Below are positions 26,475 to 35,831 of a stretch of DNA of 64,000 nucleotides, one piece after another (position 1 is the first letter of the stretch; each line of letters starts with the position of its first letter). This stretch comes from Arthrobacter sp. Bz4 (GTDB lineage Bacteria > Actinomycetota > Actinomycetes > Actinomycetales > Micrococcaceae): contig NZ_QDAE01000011.1 of assembly GCF_003075455.1 (NCBI RefSeq), positions 35,580 to 99,579 on the forward strand. The letters run 5' to 3'. The notes beneath the pieces were generated by a model. That model saw only the letters and a list, made by a program, of their open reading frames with translations. It had not been told where the DNA came from and searched no databases. The translations under genes were made by a program, and so were the position numbers.

Positions 26475-26699
26475 TTAGAGTGCCCCGAACCCTACCCGGC
26501 GCGACTCTTCGGCACCGATTTCAACGTAGCCGAGAACGTTCGAGGGGACGATCACGTGGCGGCCCTTGCTGTCGGCCAACCGCAGTTCAGCCCCGCCGTT
26601 CATGGCCTTCGCGACAATGTCAGCAACCTCGTCGGCTGTCTGCTCGGATTCGAGAACGATTTCCCGATTGACGTTCTGGATACCAATTTTGATTTCCAT
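26475..26699 (-). CDS. DUF3107 protein, 74 residues
   Basis: A small actinobacterial protein starts MEIKIGIQNVNREIVLESEQ and continues with ADEVADIVAKAMNGGAELRLADS and VIVPSNVLGYVEIG, the DUF3107 family pattern. GGAGGAAACCGCC before the ATG at 26699 is a strong ribosome site. The mycobacterial relative (TB9.4, from memory) is next to a TetR gene as here. The function is unknown. Confidence 0.92.
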   Translation of the reverse strand: MEIKIGIQNVNREIVLESEQTADEVADIVAKAMNGGAELRLADSKGRHVIVPSNVLGYVEIGAEESRRVGFGAL

Positions 26700-26759
26700 G
26701 GCGGTTTCCTCCTGATGTTGCGGTAACTGGGTGGGTAAGTGCCCTCACTGGAACTTACT

Positions 26760-27380
26760 CTAGATTTCCTTGGGGAAGCGACTGATTCCGCGCCAAGCTA
26801 AACGGTAAATCAGCTCGCTGGCAGCATCGATGTCCATGGTGCCGTCGGTCTCCAGCCAGTACCGTGCACTGACCTGCGCCATACCAGCAAGGCCGTGTCC
26901 CAGAAGGGTGGCTTCCAGATGGGACAGGTGGGTATCTTCAGCAATAACCCCGGCGATGGCATCAGCGAACCGGGCGTTGAACTCCTCGAGCCGACCACTG
27001 ACGTCGGGGTCGTTGAACAAGTCAGATTCAAACACCAGCCGGTGGGCCTGACTGTCCTGGGCGATGAACTGGAAATAGGCGCGCATGGTTGCGTGGACCC
27101 GCAGCTTGTTATCGCTGGTGGACTGTAGCGCCTCGACAAGCAGTGCGGTCAGCTCAGCCAAATGATTCTCCAGCAGTGCCAGATACAGCTCCCGTTTGCC
27201 CGGGAAGTGCTGGTACAACACCGGTTTGCTGACCTTGGCCACCTCGGCGATCTCGTCCATCGCGGCACCGTGGTACCCATTGGCAACAAACACTTCGTGG
27301 GCAGCGTTCAACAACTGACGCCTCCGCTCGTCTCGCGGGAGGCGTGTGGCTTTGCCGCCGGTCGGTGCTTCTGCGCTCAC
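26760..27380 (-). CDS. TetR-family transcriptional regulator
   Basis: The N-terminal helix-turn-helix is DEIAEVAKVSKPVLYQHFPG, preceded by LPRDERRRQLLNAAHEVF; the C-terminal ligand domain extends to residue about 205. The frame is open to 27527, but that would overlap moeZ and its promoter. I place the start at GTG 27380, which has AAAGG 11 bases upstream; GTG 27416 is the alternative. A perfect palindrome at 27451-27464 lies just upstream in the gap to divergent moeZ and is a candidate operator. It may regulate itself, DUF3107 downstream, and moeZ. The ligand is unknown. Confidence 0.87.
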   Translation of the reverse strand: MSAEAPTGGKATRLPRDERRRQLLNAAHEVFVANGYHGAAMDEIAEVAKVSKPVLYQHFPGKRELYLALLENHLAELTALLVEALQSTSDNKLRVHATMRAYFQFIAQDSQAHRLVFESDLFNDPDVSGRLEEFNARFADAIAGVIAEDTHLSHLEATLLGHGLAGMAQVSARYWLETDGTMDIDAASELIYRLAWRGISRFPKEI

Positions 27381-27450
27381 GCTTGGTTTGGCCTTTGATC
27401 GTTGGGACGGGTTCACTCTGGGGCGATGGCCCGGGGGAGTAGCCACCAGT

Positions 27451-27464
27451 TTACCCGCGGGTAA
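27451..27464. promoter_or_regulatory. perfect 14-base palindrome, candidate TetR operator
   Basis: TTACCCGCGGGTAA is a perfect inverted repeat between divergent tetR and moeZ. It is centred about 77 bases upstream of the preferred tetR start and 60 bases upstream of the moeZ start. TetR proteins bind such palindromes as dimers and often regulate their own divergent promoter. Confidence 0.6.
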
Positions 27465-27505
27465 CCTCGGGATGGCACGGCTGGCCTCCGATAGTTCTAC
27501 GGGCA

Positions 27506-27511
27506 TACATT
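27506..27511 (+). promoter_or_regulatory. -10 box of moeZ
   Basis: TACATT (27506-27511) ends six bases before the ATG at 27518, and no ribosome site is visible, pointing to leaderless moeZ. The palindrome at 27451-27464 lies just upstream of where the -35 region would be. Confidence 0.5.
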
Positions 27512-27517
27512 TGATGC

Positions 27518-28690
27518 ATGAGCTCACCTGTAGCAGGGCTTGACCCCCTGGTTGCCCCGCATGCAGATCTATCGCGTGAGGAGACCGAACGGTATTCCCG
27601 CCACCTGATCATTCCCGGTTTTGGTCTGACCGCCCAGCAGCGGTTGAAGAACGCCCGGGTGCTGGTGATCGGGGCCGGCGGGCTGGGCTCCCCGGCGTTG
27701 CTGTATCTGGCGGCAGCGGGCGTGGGCACTATCGGGATTGTCGACGACGACGTCGTCGACGTTTCGAACCTGCAGCGGCAGATCATTCACGGGGTGTCGA
27801 ACGTTGGGCAGCCGAAAGCACAGTCGGCTGCGGAGAGCATCGCGGAGCTGAACCCGCTGGTGACCGTCCAACAGCATGTGGTGCGCCTGGACAACAGCAA
27901 CGCGTTGCAGATTTTCGCAGAATACGATCTGATCCTGGACGGAACTGACAATTTTGCGACCCGCTACCTGGTCAGCGACGCCGCGGAAATCCTCGGCAAG
28001 CCCTATGTGTGGGGGTCGATTCTGCGGTTCGACGGCCAGGTGAGTGTGTTCTGGGCTCAGCACGGTCCGAGCTACCGTGATCTTTACCCGGATGCCCCGC
28101 CGCCCGGCTCGGTGCCGTCCTGCGCCGAGGGTGGAGTTCTCGGCGTCCTCTGCGCGCAGATCGGTTCGGCGATGGTCAACGAAGCGATCAAGCTCATCAC
28201 CGGCACGGGGGTTTCCCTTTTGGGTCGGGTGCTGATCTTCGACGCCCTGGAAATGACCTGGCGCGAGGTCCGGGTCCGCCGGGATCCAGACGCGGCCCCA
28301 GTGACCGAGCTGATCGACTATCAGGCGTTCTGCGGTCTGCCGACCGGGAAGGCACCCGCTGTGCCCTCAGTCAGCGTGGTCGAACTGGACAAGTTGCTGC
28401 GCGAACGCGGGAGTGGAAGCAGGGATTTCGACCTCATCGATGTCAGGGAACCGGGTGAATACGAGATTGTCAGCATCGACGGGGCCACCCTGATGCCCAG
28501 GAACTCAATCCTGTCCGGGGAGCGGGCGGTCAGCCGTGACAGGGACGTGTATGTGCATTGCAAGGCGGGCAGCCGGTCGGCTGACATCGTGCAGCACCTT
28601 CGCACGGCAGGAAACTCCCGGGTCTACAACGTTGACGGCGGCATCCTCGAATGGGTCAAGCGGATTGAGCCCGACAAGCCGGTCTACTAG
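27518..28690 (+). CDS. moeZ: adenylyltransferase/sulfurtransferase MoeZ
   Basis: MoeZ activates ubiquitin-like sulfur carriers (MoaD, ThiS, CysO type) by C-terminal adenylation and then thiocarboxylates them. The ThiF-type domain has GAGGLGS at 52-58, VDDDVVDVSNLQRQIIH and DGTDNFATRYLVSD. The rhodanese domain occupies about 285-390 with the active Cys348 in VHCKAGSRS. Length (390) fits the two-domain actinobacterial form. It serves molybdopterin, thiamine or cysteine pathways; which partner applies here is not shown, as no carrier gene is nearby. It converges on hemA. Confidence 0.93.
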   Translation: MSSPVAGLDPLVAPHADLSREETERYSRHLIIPGFGLTAQQRLKNARVLVIGAGGLGSPALLYLAAAGVGTIGIVDDDVVDVSNLQRQIIHGVSNVGQPKAQSAAESIAELNPLVTVQQHVVRLDNSNALQIFAEYDLILDGTDNFATRYLVSDAAEILGKPYVWGSILRFDGQVSVFWAQHGPSYRDLYPDAPPPGSVPSCAEGGVLGVLCAQIGSAMVNEAIKLITGTGVSLLGRVLIFDALEMTWREVRVRRDPDAAPVTELIDYQAFCGLPTGKAPAVPSVSVVELDKLLRERGSGSRDFDLIDVREPGEYEIVSIDGATLMPRNSILSGERAVSRDRDVYVHCKAGSRSADIVQHLRTAGNSRVYNVDGGILEWVKRIEPDKPVY

Positions 28691-28825
28691 GCCCCCAGCC
28701 AGAAGTCAGGCGCCGTCGTCGAACACTTGTGCAGCTGTGGTGGATTTGCCCCGGGATGAGCGGCAGAGGCGGTCCAGGGCGGTCGGGGATGCAGCGACTT
28801 GATCGCCCGAACGAAACTGCGAGCG

Positions 28826-30148
28826 TTACGCAGTGCCCGTCGCTGGCGGATCCTGCCGCACCGGGCAGCTGGCCTCAGCCGACTGGTCGGCAGGCGCCTC
28901 AAGGTCGATACCGTAGAGGGCTTCAAGGGCGGCCGCATAATCCTGCTGTCGTCCTTCGGCTGCCAGTTCCCGGGCGCGCACGGTTGGAACGTGGAGCAGT
29001 TGGCGGACCATCCTGCGGAGCGCGAACTCCACTTCCTCGGCGGCGGCGGTGCAGCCGTGTTGCGCCCTGACTTTCTGCATCTCAGATTCGAGTACCTGCT
29101 GGGTGTGCTTCCGCAAGGCAACGATAGCGGTGTCCATGGCCCGTGAGTTCTGCCGGTCCTGGAAAGAGCGGGCTGCTTCGGCCACGAGGGAACTTGCCTG
29201 GCTGAGCGCTGCCGCCTGCTCGCTCGGCGCTGCGAGCCGGACCGACTCGAGGGTAATCAGTTCGACGTCGTCTAGGGAGCCCACCGCCGGGTCGAAGTCG
29301 TGGCTGAGGGCCAGGTCGACGACGATGAGCTGCTTGTCGACGCTGGCGCGAACACGCTCGACGTCGGCGGCCTCCACCCGGTTGTCGCTGCCGCTGCAAC
29401 CCACCACAATATCGGCGGTAGCCAGTGCTGCCGGAAGGTCATCGGCGGTGAGGGCTACGCCACCGCGGGTGGATACGAAAGCCTCGGAGCGCCCGGAGGA
29501 GGAAAACACTGAGATGTCAGTGCAGCCCTTTTCCTTCAGCAGGGCCATCGTTGCACCGGCGTACGCGCCGGTCCCAAACACCACCACTGACTTGTCGGTG
29601 AATTCGCGGGTCAGCGACAGATCGGCGGCAAGCTCCAACGCCACTGAAACGATTGACCGGCCCTGGCTGCCCAGAGCCGTCTGCGCCCCGACGTCCTTGG
29701 CGGTGCGAGAGGCTTCCTGAAACAGCCGGACGAGAGGGCCACTGGTGGTGCCGTTGGCCTGAGATTCGATCAGGGCCCGGCGGACCTGCCCGGCGATCTC
29801 GCGTTCGCCAACCACAGCTGAGTCAAGGCCTGCTCCGACGGCAAACAGGTGGCGGGCCACGTCTTCACCGGTGCGTGTGGTGAACGCCGAGGATACCCAG
29901 CTTTCCGGCAACCCGGACAGTCCGCTGATGCGGGTGATGACTGCAGAGCGTGCGGCCTCGACGTCGTCTGCGGAGGCGGCATCACAGTAAATTTCGAGGC
30001 GGTTGCAGGTGGCCAGGGTGACCGCCCCTGAGACGGCGGGCCCGTCAGCGAGCACGGCGGATGCGACTTGGTCGGCGCCGACACTTAGTCGGGCGACGGT
30101 TTCCAAGTCCACATCGGAATGGGTTGCAACCAGAGATAGTAAAACCAC
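28826..30148 (-). CDS. hemA: glutamyl-tRNA reductase
   Basis: HemA reduces glutamyl-tRNA to glutamate-1-semialdehyde with NADPH, the first committed step of C5 heme synthesis. The 440 residues include the catalytic C48 in [10 protein letters not shown], the NADPH-binding region [17 protein letters not shown], and the C-terminal helical dimerisation domain. Start is GTG 30148 ([11 protein letters not shown]). A TATGCT box lies nine bases before it, giving at most a very short leader. It diverges from hemE across 202 bases and works with HemL at the other end of the cluster. Confidence 0.95.
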   Translation of the reverse strand: MVLLSLVATHSDVDLETVARLSVGADQVASAVLADGPAVSGAVTLATCNRLEIYCDAASADDVEAARSAVITRISGLSGLPESWVSSAFTTRTGEDVARHLFAVGAGLDSAVVGEREIAGQVRRALIESQANGTTSGPLVRLFQEASRTAKDVGAQTALGSQGRSIVSVALELAADLSLTREFTDKSVVVFGTGAYAGATMALLKEKGCTDISVFSSSGRSEAFVSTRGGVALTADDLPAALATADIVVGCSGSDNRVEAADVERVRASVDKQLIVVDLALSHDFDPAVGSLDDVELITLESVRLAAPSEQAAALSQASSLVAEAARSFQDRQNSRAMDTAIVALRKHTQQVLESEMQKVRAQHGCTAAAEEVEFALRRMVRQLLHVPTVRARELAAEGRQQDYAAALEALYGIDLEAPADQSAEASCPVRQDPPATGTA

Positions 30149-30314
30149 AGCTCACTCAGCATAGCGAAACGTGCTTCCAAGGCATGAATAGGTATGCCTA
30201 AGTTCGGCGTCTTTTCGCCCGTTCCGGCGATCCTCGGCGGGGTGAGGTTCGCCACCCGGCCAGCGCTTTTGCCCGGCCCCCGGAGAGGGGCAAGCCCCGC
30301 TGGTGTCCGGTGGG

Positions 30315-30344
30315 TTAACCGAAACCGCCCGAACTTGGCACAAT
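30315..30344 (+). promoter_or_regulatory. hemE promoter, leaderless
   Basis: TTAACC (30315-30320), an 18-base spacer and CACAAT (30339-30344) form a plausible promoter. The -10 box ends six bases before the hemE ATG at 30351. It should drive the long hemE-to-hemL operon. CACAAT departs from the TANNNT rule, so this is less certain. Confidence 0.45.
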
Positions 30345-30350
30345 CGAGAT

Positions 30351-31412
30351 ATGACTCTAAGTGCAACACACCCCCTGGTAGATGGCCGGACTTCCTCCTC
30401 GCCGCTGATCTCGGCCTACCGCGGTGAGCGTCCCAGCAGGCGTCCGGTGTGGTTCATGCGCCAGGCCGGTCGGTCCCTGCCCGAATATCGGGCACTGCGG
30501 CAGGGGACGGCGATGCTCGATTCGTGCCTCGATCCGGCGATGGCCTCTGAAATTACCCTCCAGCCGGTTCGCAGGCATGACGTCGACGCCGCCATTTTCT
30601 TCTCCGATATCGTCATCCCGCTCAAGTTGGCCGGCGTAGACGTCGATATTGTGCCAGGGGTCGGGCCGGTGCTCGGTACACCAGTCCGCACCGCCGCGGA
30701 TGTTGCAGCGCTTCCGGAACTGACCGATGAGGCGCTCGAACCTATCCGGCAGGCAGTCGCCCTGACCGTCGCTGAGCTCGGAAGCACCCCGCTCATCGGG
30801 TTCGCTGGCGCCCCCTTCACCCTCGCCGCCTACATGGTTGAGGGCAAACCGTCCCGGGATCACCTCGGCCCACGGACCATGATGCATGCCGATCCGGAAA
30901 CCTGGGGTGCGCTGACACGCTGGGCTGCCGACGCTTCGGGGAAGTTCCTGAAGGCCCAGCTGGAGGCTGGGGCGAGTGCCGCCCAGCTTTTCGACTCCTG
31001 GGCAGGCTCACTGGGCCTGGCCGATTATCAGGCGCACGTCGCCCCGGCGTCCGGACGGGCGCTGGACTTTGTGCGAGGCCTCGGAGCGCCTCTGATTCAC
31101 TTCGGAACCGGTACTTCGGAACTCCTGGTGGCAATGCATGATGTTGGTGTCGATGTGGTCGGAGTTGACTACCGGCTGCCCCTCGACGAAGCCAATCGTC
31201 GGCTCGGTGGCGCAGTTCCCCTGCAGGGCAACATTGACCCGGCGCTGCTCTCAGCTCCGTGGAAGGTCCTCGAGGCCCACGTGCTCGACGTGCTGAAGGC
31301 GGGTTCGGCCGCCCCCGGCCATGTCGTCAACCTCGGCCACGGCGTGCCCCCTGAAACCGACCCGGCGGTCCTGACAAGGATTGTTCAACTCATCCACTCG
31401 GTGGAACCGTAA
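30351..31412 (+). CDS. hemE: uroporphyrinogen decarboxylase
   Basis: HemE removes four carboxyl groups from uroporphyrinogen III to give coproporphyrinogen III. The 353-residue protein has both family signatures: RRPVWFMRQAGRSLPEYR near the N-terminus and GFAGAPFTLAAYM near residue 150, plus the substrate Asp in ALTRWAADASGKF. An in-frame start at 30303 is possible but the promoter and family length favour 30351. Only two bases separate it from hemY. Confidence 0.95.
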   Translation: MTLSATHPLVDGRTSSSPLISAYRGERPSRRPVWFMRQAGRSLPEYRALRQGTAMLDSCLDPAMASEITLQPVRRHDVDAAIFFSDIVIPLKLAGVDVDIVPGVGPVLGTPVRTAADVAALPELTDEALEPIRQAVALTVAELGSTPLIGFAGAPFTLAAYMVEGKPSRDHLGPRTMMHADPETWGALTRWAADASGKFLKAQLEAGASAAQLFDSWAGSLGLADYQAHVAPASGRALDFVRGLGAPLIHFGTGTSELLVAMHDVGVDVVGVDYRLPLDEANRRLGGAVPLQGNIDPALLSAPWKVLEAHVLDVLKAGSAAPGHVVNLGHGVPPETDPAVLTRIVQLIHSVEP

Positions 31413-31414
31413 CG

Positions 31415-32881
31415 ATGCCGCACCGTAGCAGTGCCCCACGCGTAACGCCGGGTAAACCCGTCGTTGTTGTTGGGGGCGGGATGGCCGGATTGATCGTGGC
31501 CCGCGAGCTGTTGGCCCGCGGTCTGACCGTGACGGTCCTCGAACGGTCATCAGCCTTCGGTGGCTGCGTGGCCGACCACGAGGTGGCGGGCTTAAGGCTT
31601 GACAGCGGAGCTGAATCGTATTCCACCCGTTCGGACACTGTGCCCGCCCTGGCACGTCAGCTTGGCCTGGCCGACCGCCTCGTCATCCCTAACCCGGCGG
31701 GAGCGTGGATCAGGTTCCCCGGCAAAGACCCCCAGCACAGTGCCATGCCCCTGCCTCGTAGCGGCATCCTCGGTATTCCCGCGGATGTACTCGACCCCGA
31801 GATCGTGCGGGCCATCGGCAGGGCTGGGGCGTTGCGGGCATCACTGGACAAGGTGCTCCCGCTGGGCAGCCTGTACAAAGACGAGGGAATCAGCCTGGGC
31901 GAGGTGGTGCGCGCCCGGATGGGCATCGACGTCCTCACCCGCCTGGTTGCGCCGGTTGTTGGCGGAGTGTTCTCGGCTGATCCCGATGACCTTGACGTTG
32001 ATTCCGTGGCGCCCGGACTTCGCAAAATGATGAAGCACCACGGATCGCTCGGTGCGGCAGTGGGCGCCATGCGCGCTGCAGCGCCCGCCGGCTCGGCCGT
32101 CGGGGGCCTGAGCGGGGGCATGGCCCAACTCACCGCTGCGTTGACCGACGAACTTCGTGCTGGCGGAGCCGATCTCAGACCGGACAGTGAGGCGCTCTCA
32201 ATCGCCCGGTCGGGAACGGGCTGGACGGTAACCACCGCCAGCGGCCCCATTGCAGCCGAGGCGCTGGTGATGGCGGTGGACGGGCCAGGCGCCGTCGACC
32301 TTCTCGGTGATGCACTGCCAAGGCTGCGGGAGGACCGCCCCCAGGCGGTTCCGGGGGTGGCTTTGGTGACCCTCGTCGTCGACGTTCCGGAACTCGATGC
32401 CCACCCGCGGGGGACCGGGGTGCTGGTAGCAGCCGGGGCTGAGGGCGTCAGCGCCAAAGCGCTCACCCACGCCACCGCGAAATGGTCCTGGCTCGCGGAT
32501 CAGGCGGGCCCGGGCAGCCACGTGCTCAGGCTTTCCTACGGGCGGGCAGGTCAGCTCGGCGATGAACTGGCCGACGACACCGCGCTCTACGGGGCAGCGC
32601 TCGCCGACGCCTCAGCGCTCCTCGAGACCACCATTGATGAAGCTGACGTGGTGGGATGGAAAGTGGTCCGCTGGAACGGTGCCCTGCCCCACGCTTCGGT
32701 AGGTCACCGTGACCTGGTGGCACGGGTTCGTGCCGCCGCGGCCTCGGAACGCCACCTGGAAATCACTGGTGCGTGGCTCGCTGGAACAGGTCTGGTCGCC
32801 GTCATTGACGACGCCAGGGTGAGAGCCAAAGCCCTCGCTGATCGGTTGGCCCCGCAGGCCAGCGACCCAACTGGTCTGTGA
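31415..32881 (+). CDS. hemY: coproporphyrinogen III oxidase (HemY/CgoX type)
   Basis: The 488-residue FAD protein starts with the dinucleotide fold VVVVGGGMAGLIVARELLAR and ERSSAFGG, then shows SGAESYSTR and PVVGGVFSADPDD as in protoporphyrinogen/coproporphyrinogen oxidases. With HemQ and HemH next door, the pathway is the coproporphyrin-dependent one of Gram-positive bacteria, so the substrate is taken to be coproporphyrinogen III, oxidised with oxygen. It lies between hemE and hemQ in the same operon. The symbol hemG is sometimes used for this enzyme. Confidence 0.92.
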   Translation: MPHRSSAPRVTPGKPVVVVGGGMAGLIVARELLARGLTVTVLERSSAFGGCVADHEVAGLRLDSGAESYSTRSDTVPALARQLGLADRLVIPNPAGAWIRFPGKDPQHSAMPLPRSGILGIPADVLDPEIVRAIGRAGALRASLDKVLPLGSLYKDEGISLGEVVRARMGIDVLTRLVAPVVGGVFSADPDDLDVDSVAPGLRKMMKHHGSLGAAVGAMRAAAPAGSAVGGLSGGMAQLTAALTDELRAGGADLRPDSEALSIARSGTGWTVTTASGPIAAEALVMAVDGPGAVDLLGDALPRLREDRPQAVPGVALVTLVVDVPELDAHPRGTGVLVAAGAEGVSAKALTHATAKWSWLADQAGPGSHVLRLSYGRAGQLGDELADDTALYGAALADASALLETTIDEADVVGWKVVRWNGALPHASVGHRDLVARVRAAAASERHLEITGAWLAGTGLVAVIDDARVRAKALADRLAPQASDPTGL

Positions 32882-32953
32882 TCTTCGCGACTTTCTACGC
32901 GCAGTAGAACCTCAGATTTCGGTTTGCTCCTCACTGAGGGGCAGACTAGTACC

Positions 32954-33670
32954 ATGAGTGAGCAAACCCGCACGGAGCACACGCAAAATCCTTCAACAGC
33001 CACCGCCGACGACGCCGCGGCTGAGCTGTTCTTCACCCTGTGGACGGTGTTCAAACGCAGCGCTGTGACACAGGGCTCCGCCACCGGCTCCCTTGAGCAG
33101 GTCATCGAGTCCCTCGACGCCGACGGGGTGACGCTGCGCGGCTTCTACGACGTCTCCGGAATGCGCGAAGACGCCGATGTGATGGTCTGGTTGCATGGCT
33201 CCCAGCCCGAAGCACTGCAGGCCGCAGTCCGGAAGATCCGTCGGACCACCGAATTCGCAACGGCCGAGATTGTCTGGTCCGCCATGGGCGTTCACCGGGC
33301 CGCTGAATTCTCGAAGAGCCACTCCCCGGCGTTCTCACGCGGCGTGGCACCGGCCGAATGGGTCTGTGTCTACCCGTTTGTCCGCTCCTATGACTGGTAC
33401 ATCCTCCCGTCGGAAGAGCGCCGCGAGATGCTGTACGACCACGGCTTGAAGGGCCGTGACTACCCTCAGGTCCTCTCCAACACCGTCTCCTCCTTCGCCC
33501 TCGGCGACTGGGAGTGGATCCTCGCCCTTGAGGCACCCGACCTGGTCGACCTGGTCGACCTGATGCGCCACCTCCGCGAAACCGAGGCCAGGCGGCACGT
33601 GCGCGACGAAATTCCCTTTTACACCGGACGGCGGATCGATACCGCCGGGATTGCAGAGGTGCTCCGATGA
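32954..33670 (+). CDS. hemQ: coproheme decarboxylase HemQ (chlorite dismutase family)
   Basis: HemQ decarboxylates coproheme to heme b with peroxide. The 238 residues include FFTLWTVFKRS, the Tyr of CVYPFVRSYDWYILPSEER (catalytic Tyr in family), DHGLKGRDYPQV (probable heme-ligand His) and NTVSSFALGDWEWI. The C-terminus has VDLMRHLRETEARRHVRDE. ATG 32954 is preferred to the in-frame 32924. The chlorite-dismutase distal Arg is not expected in HemQ. It overlaps hemH by four bases, fitting consecutive steps. Confidence 0.94.
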   Translation: MSEQTRTEHTQNPSTATADDAAAELFFTLWTVFKRSAVTQGSATGSLEQVIESLDADGVTLRGFYDVSGMREDADVMVWLHGSQPEALQAAVRKIRRTTEFATAEIVWSAMGVHRAAEFSKSHSPAFSRGVAPAEWVCVYPFVRSYDWYILPSEERREMLYDHGLKGRDYPQVLSNTVSSFALGDWEWILALEAPDLVDLVDLMRHLRETEARRHVRDEIPFYTGRRIDTAGIAEVLR

Positions 33671-34881
33671 CCGCTCAGGCCTTTCACCCGCTCGACGGCG
33701 TGGACGACAACGGGCGGATGGCGCCCAAAAACTACGACGCCATTGTGCTCGCCTCCTTCGGCGGACCCGAGGGTCAGGAAGATGTCATTCCCTTCCTCCG
33801 GAACGTCACCCGTGGCCGGGGCATCCCCGACGAACGCCTCGAGGAGGTCTCCCACCACTACCGCGCCAACGGCGGCATCAGCCCCATCAACGCCCAGAAC
33901 CGTGCGCTGAAGGCGGCAATGGAAGCCGAACTGGCCAACCGGGGCATCGATCTACCGGTGTTCTGGGGCAACCGCAACTGGGCGCCGTTCATCGCGGACA
34001 CCCTGCAGGAGGCGTACGACGCCGGACACCACCGCGTGCTCACCGTCACCACGAGCGCCTACTCCTGTTACTCGAGTTGCCGCCAGTACCGGGAAGACCT
34101 GGGGATGGCCCTGGTTGAGACCGGCCTCGAAGGCAAGCTTGAGGTAGACAAGGTCAGGCAATACTTCGACCACCCCGGTTTCGTCGAGCCGTTCGTCGAG
34201 GGTGTGGCCAACGGTCTTTCAGCGCTGCGCCAGAAGCTGACCGACAGCGGTGAAACCGACGCCCCAATCCATATCCTGTTCGCCACCCACTCGATCCCCA
34301 CCGGCGATGCCGAGGCCGCAGGGCCGCGGGTCAACGGTGAGGCCGACGGCGGGCCCGCCTACGCCGAGGGTGCCTACGTCGCCCAGCACCTGGCCACAGC
34401 CCAGGCTGTGCTCGACCGGGTGCCGGAATCCGCCGGCGTCGACTGGTCACTTGTCTACCAATCACGGTCGGGTGCCCCGCATGTGCCCTGGCTGGAGCCC
34501 GATATCAACGATGCGATCAAGGATCTCGCCGCGGCGGGCACCAAGGGCGTCGTCATCGTTCCCCTCGGATTTGTCAGCGACCACATGGAAGTGAAATGGG
34601 ACCTCGACACCGAGGCCCTTGAGACCTGCGCTGATCTGGGCGTCCTCGCCGAGCGGGTCCCCACCCCGGGAACCCACGACAAGTTTGTCGCGGGCCTGAT
34701 CGACCTGGTCTGCGAACGCACGGTGGACAACAACATCGCCGACCGGCCGTCCGCCACGAACCTGGGACCCTGGTTCGATGTCTGCCGGCCCAACTGCTGC
34801 GCCAACCGCAGGGGCCCCAAGCCCACTGTCGCCGCGGCGGACTCGACTGTCGGACTACCGGGGACGGCACCCGCCTCGTGA
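33667..34881 (+). CDS. hemH: coproporphyrin ferrochelatase
   Basis: HemH inserts ferrous iron into coproporphyrin III, yielding the HemQ substrate. The 404-residue protein shows VLASFGGPEGQEDV, NWAPFIADTL and ATHSIPTGD (active-site His), and YQSRSGAPHVPWLEPDI. Cysteines at 134, 138 (SAYSCYSSCRQ) and 373, 377, 378 (CRPNCC) could supply the iron-sulfur ligands known for actinobacterial ferrochelatases; which four bind is not settled by sequence. Start overlaps hemQ, and hemC starts inside its last codons. Confidence 0.94.
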   Translation: MTAQAFHPLDGVDDNGRMAPKNYDAIVLASFGGPEGQEDVIPFLRNVTRGRGIPDERLEEVSHHYRANGGISPINAQNRALKAAMEAELANRGIDLPVFWGNRNWAPFIADTLQEAYDAGHHRVLTVTTSAYSCYSSCRQYREDLGMALVETGLEGKLEVDKVRQYFDHPGFVEPFVEGVANGLSALRQKLTDSGETDAPIHILFATHSIPTGDAEAAGPRVNGEADGGPAYAEGAYVAQHLATAQAVLDRVPESAGVDWSLVYQSRSGAPHVPWLEPDINDAIKDLAAAGTKGVVIVPLGFVSDHMEVKWDLDTEALETCADLGVLAERVPTPGTHDKFVAGLIDLVCERTVDNNIADRPSATNLGPWFDVCRPNCCANRRGPKPTVAAADSTVGLPGTAPAS

Positions 34882-35831
34882 CCGGGCCCCTGCGGGTGGG
34901 CACCCGCGCCAGTGCGTTGGCGCTCACCCAGACCACCACGGTTGCCGAGCGGATCAGCTCGCTCAGCGGCGCAGTCCACGAGCTGGTCCGGATCCGCACC
35001 GAGGGCGACGTGCATAAGGGTTCACTCACCCAGATCGGGGGAACCGGCGTGTTCGTTGCGGCGCTGCGCGATGCCCTTCTGGACGACCGCTGCGACCTTG
35101 CCGTGCACTCGCTCAAGGACCTTCCAACGGTCCCCGCCGAGGGGTTGAACGTCGCAGCCATTCCCGAACGGGCTGACACCCGTGATGCGCTTTGCGCCAG
35201 GGATGGGCTTACCTTGGCCACCCTCCCCGACGGTGCAACGGTGGGCACGGGTTCCCCGCGCCGGGCCGCCCAGCTGCGTGCTGCACGGCCCGGACTGGAG
35301 GTCATCGACATCAGGGGCAACGTTGACACCCGCCTTGCCAGGGTTGCCGGGCTGAGCGAGTCGGGCCCGGGTGACCTCGACGCGGTGGTGCTCGCTGCCG
35401 CCGGGTTGTTCCGGTTGGGGCGCGAAAGCGTCATTACCGAGCTCATCGACCCGGCAGTGATGCTGCCTGCACCCGGACAGGGTGCACTGGCAGTCGAATG
35501 CCGGACCGGTGACGCCGTCGACTCACCCTTCGCTGCAGCCCTCAAGGACTACGACCACACCACCACCCGGCTTGCAGTCACCGCCGAGCGGGCGGTCCTG
35601 CGCCGTCTCGAAGCAGGGTGCAGTGCCCCCATCGGGGCCCTCGCCACGGTGACCGGCGAAGTCCTTGCACTGCAGGCTGTGGTGTGCAGCCTTGACGGAA
35701 CCCAACTGCTCCGGCTGGCTCGTTCCGGCGGGGACCTCTCAGCCGATGGCGCGGATGCGCTGGGCGTGGGACTTGCCGAGGATCTGCTGGCCGCTGGTGC
35801 CGCGAGCATTGCTCCGCTCACCGCCCAATGA
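34878..35831 (+). CDS. hemC: hydroxymethylbilane synthase
   Basis: HemC joins four porphobilinogen units into hydroxymethylbilane. The 317-residue protein (GTG start overlapping the hemH stop) has LRVGTRASALALTQT, HSLKDLPT (catalytic Asp), GTGSPRRAAQLR and IRGNVDTRL. Cys248 in RRLEAGCSAPIG is the attachment point of the dipyrromethane cofactor. The end overlaps hemD by four bases. Confidence 0.95.
   Translation: MTGPLRVGTRASALALTQTTTVAERISSLSGAVHELVRIRTEGDVHKGSLTQIGGTGVFVAALRDALLDDRCDLAVHSLKDLPTVPAEGLNVAAIPERADTRDALCARDGLTLATLPDGATVGTGSPRRAAQLRAARPGLEVIDIRGNVDTRLARVAGLSESGPGDLDAVVLAAAGLFRLGRESVITELIDPAVMLPAPGQGALAVECRTGDAVDSPFAAALKDYDHTTTRLAVTAERAVLRRLEAGCSAPIGALATVTGEVLALQAVVCSLDGTQLLRLARSGGDLSADGADALGVGLAEDLLAAGAASIAPLTAQ

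Noticed and set aside
27381..27527. Longer TetR start at 27527
   Set aside because: It would overlap the moeZ start and its -10 box and place the palindrome inside the coding region; the extra residues are Pro/Arg-rich and not TetR-like.
28691..28825. Possible small gene between moeZ and hemA
   Set aside because: All short frames here run on into hemA or moeZ shadows, without ribosome site or family resemblance.
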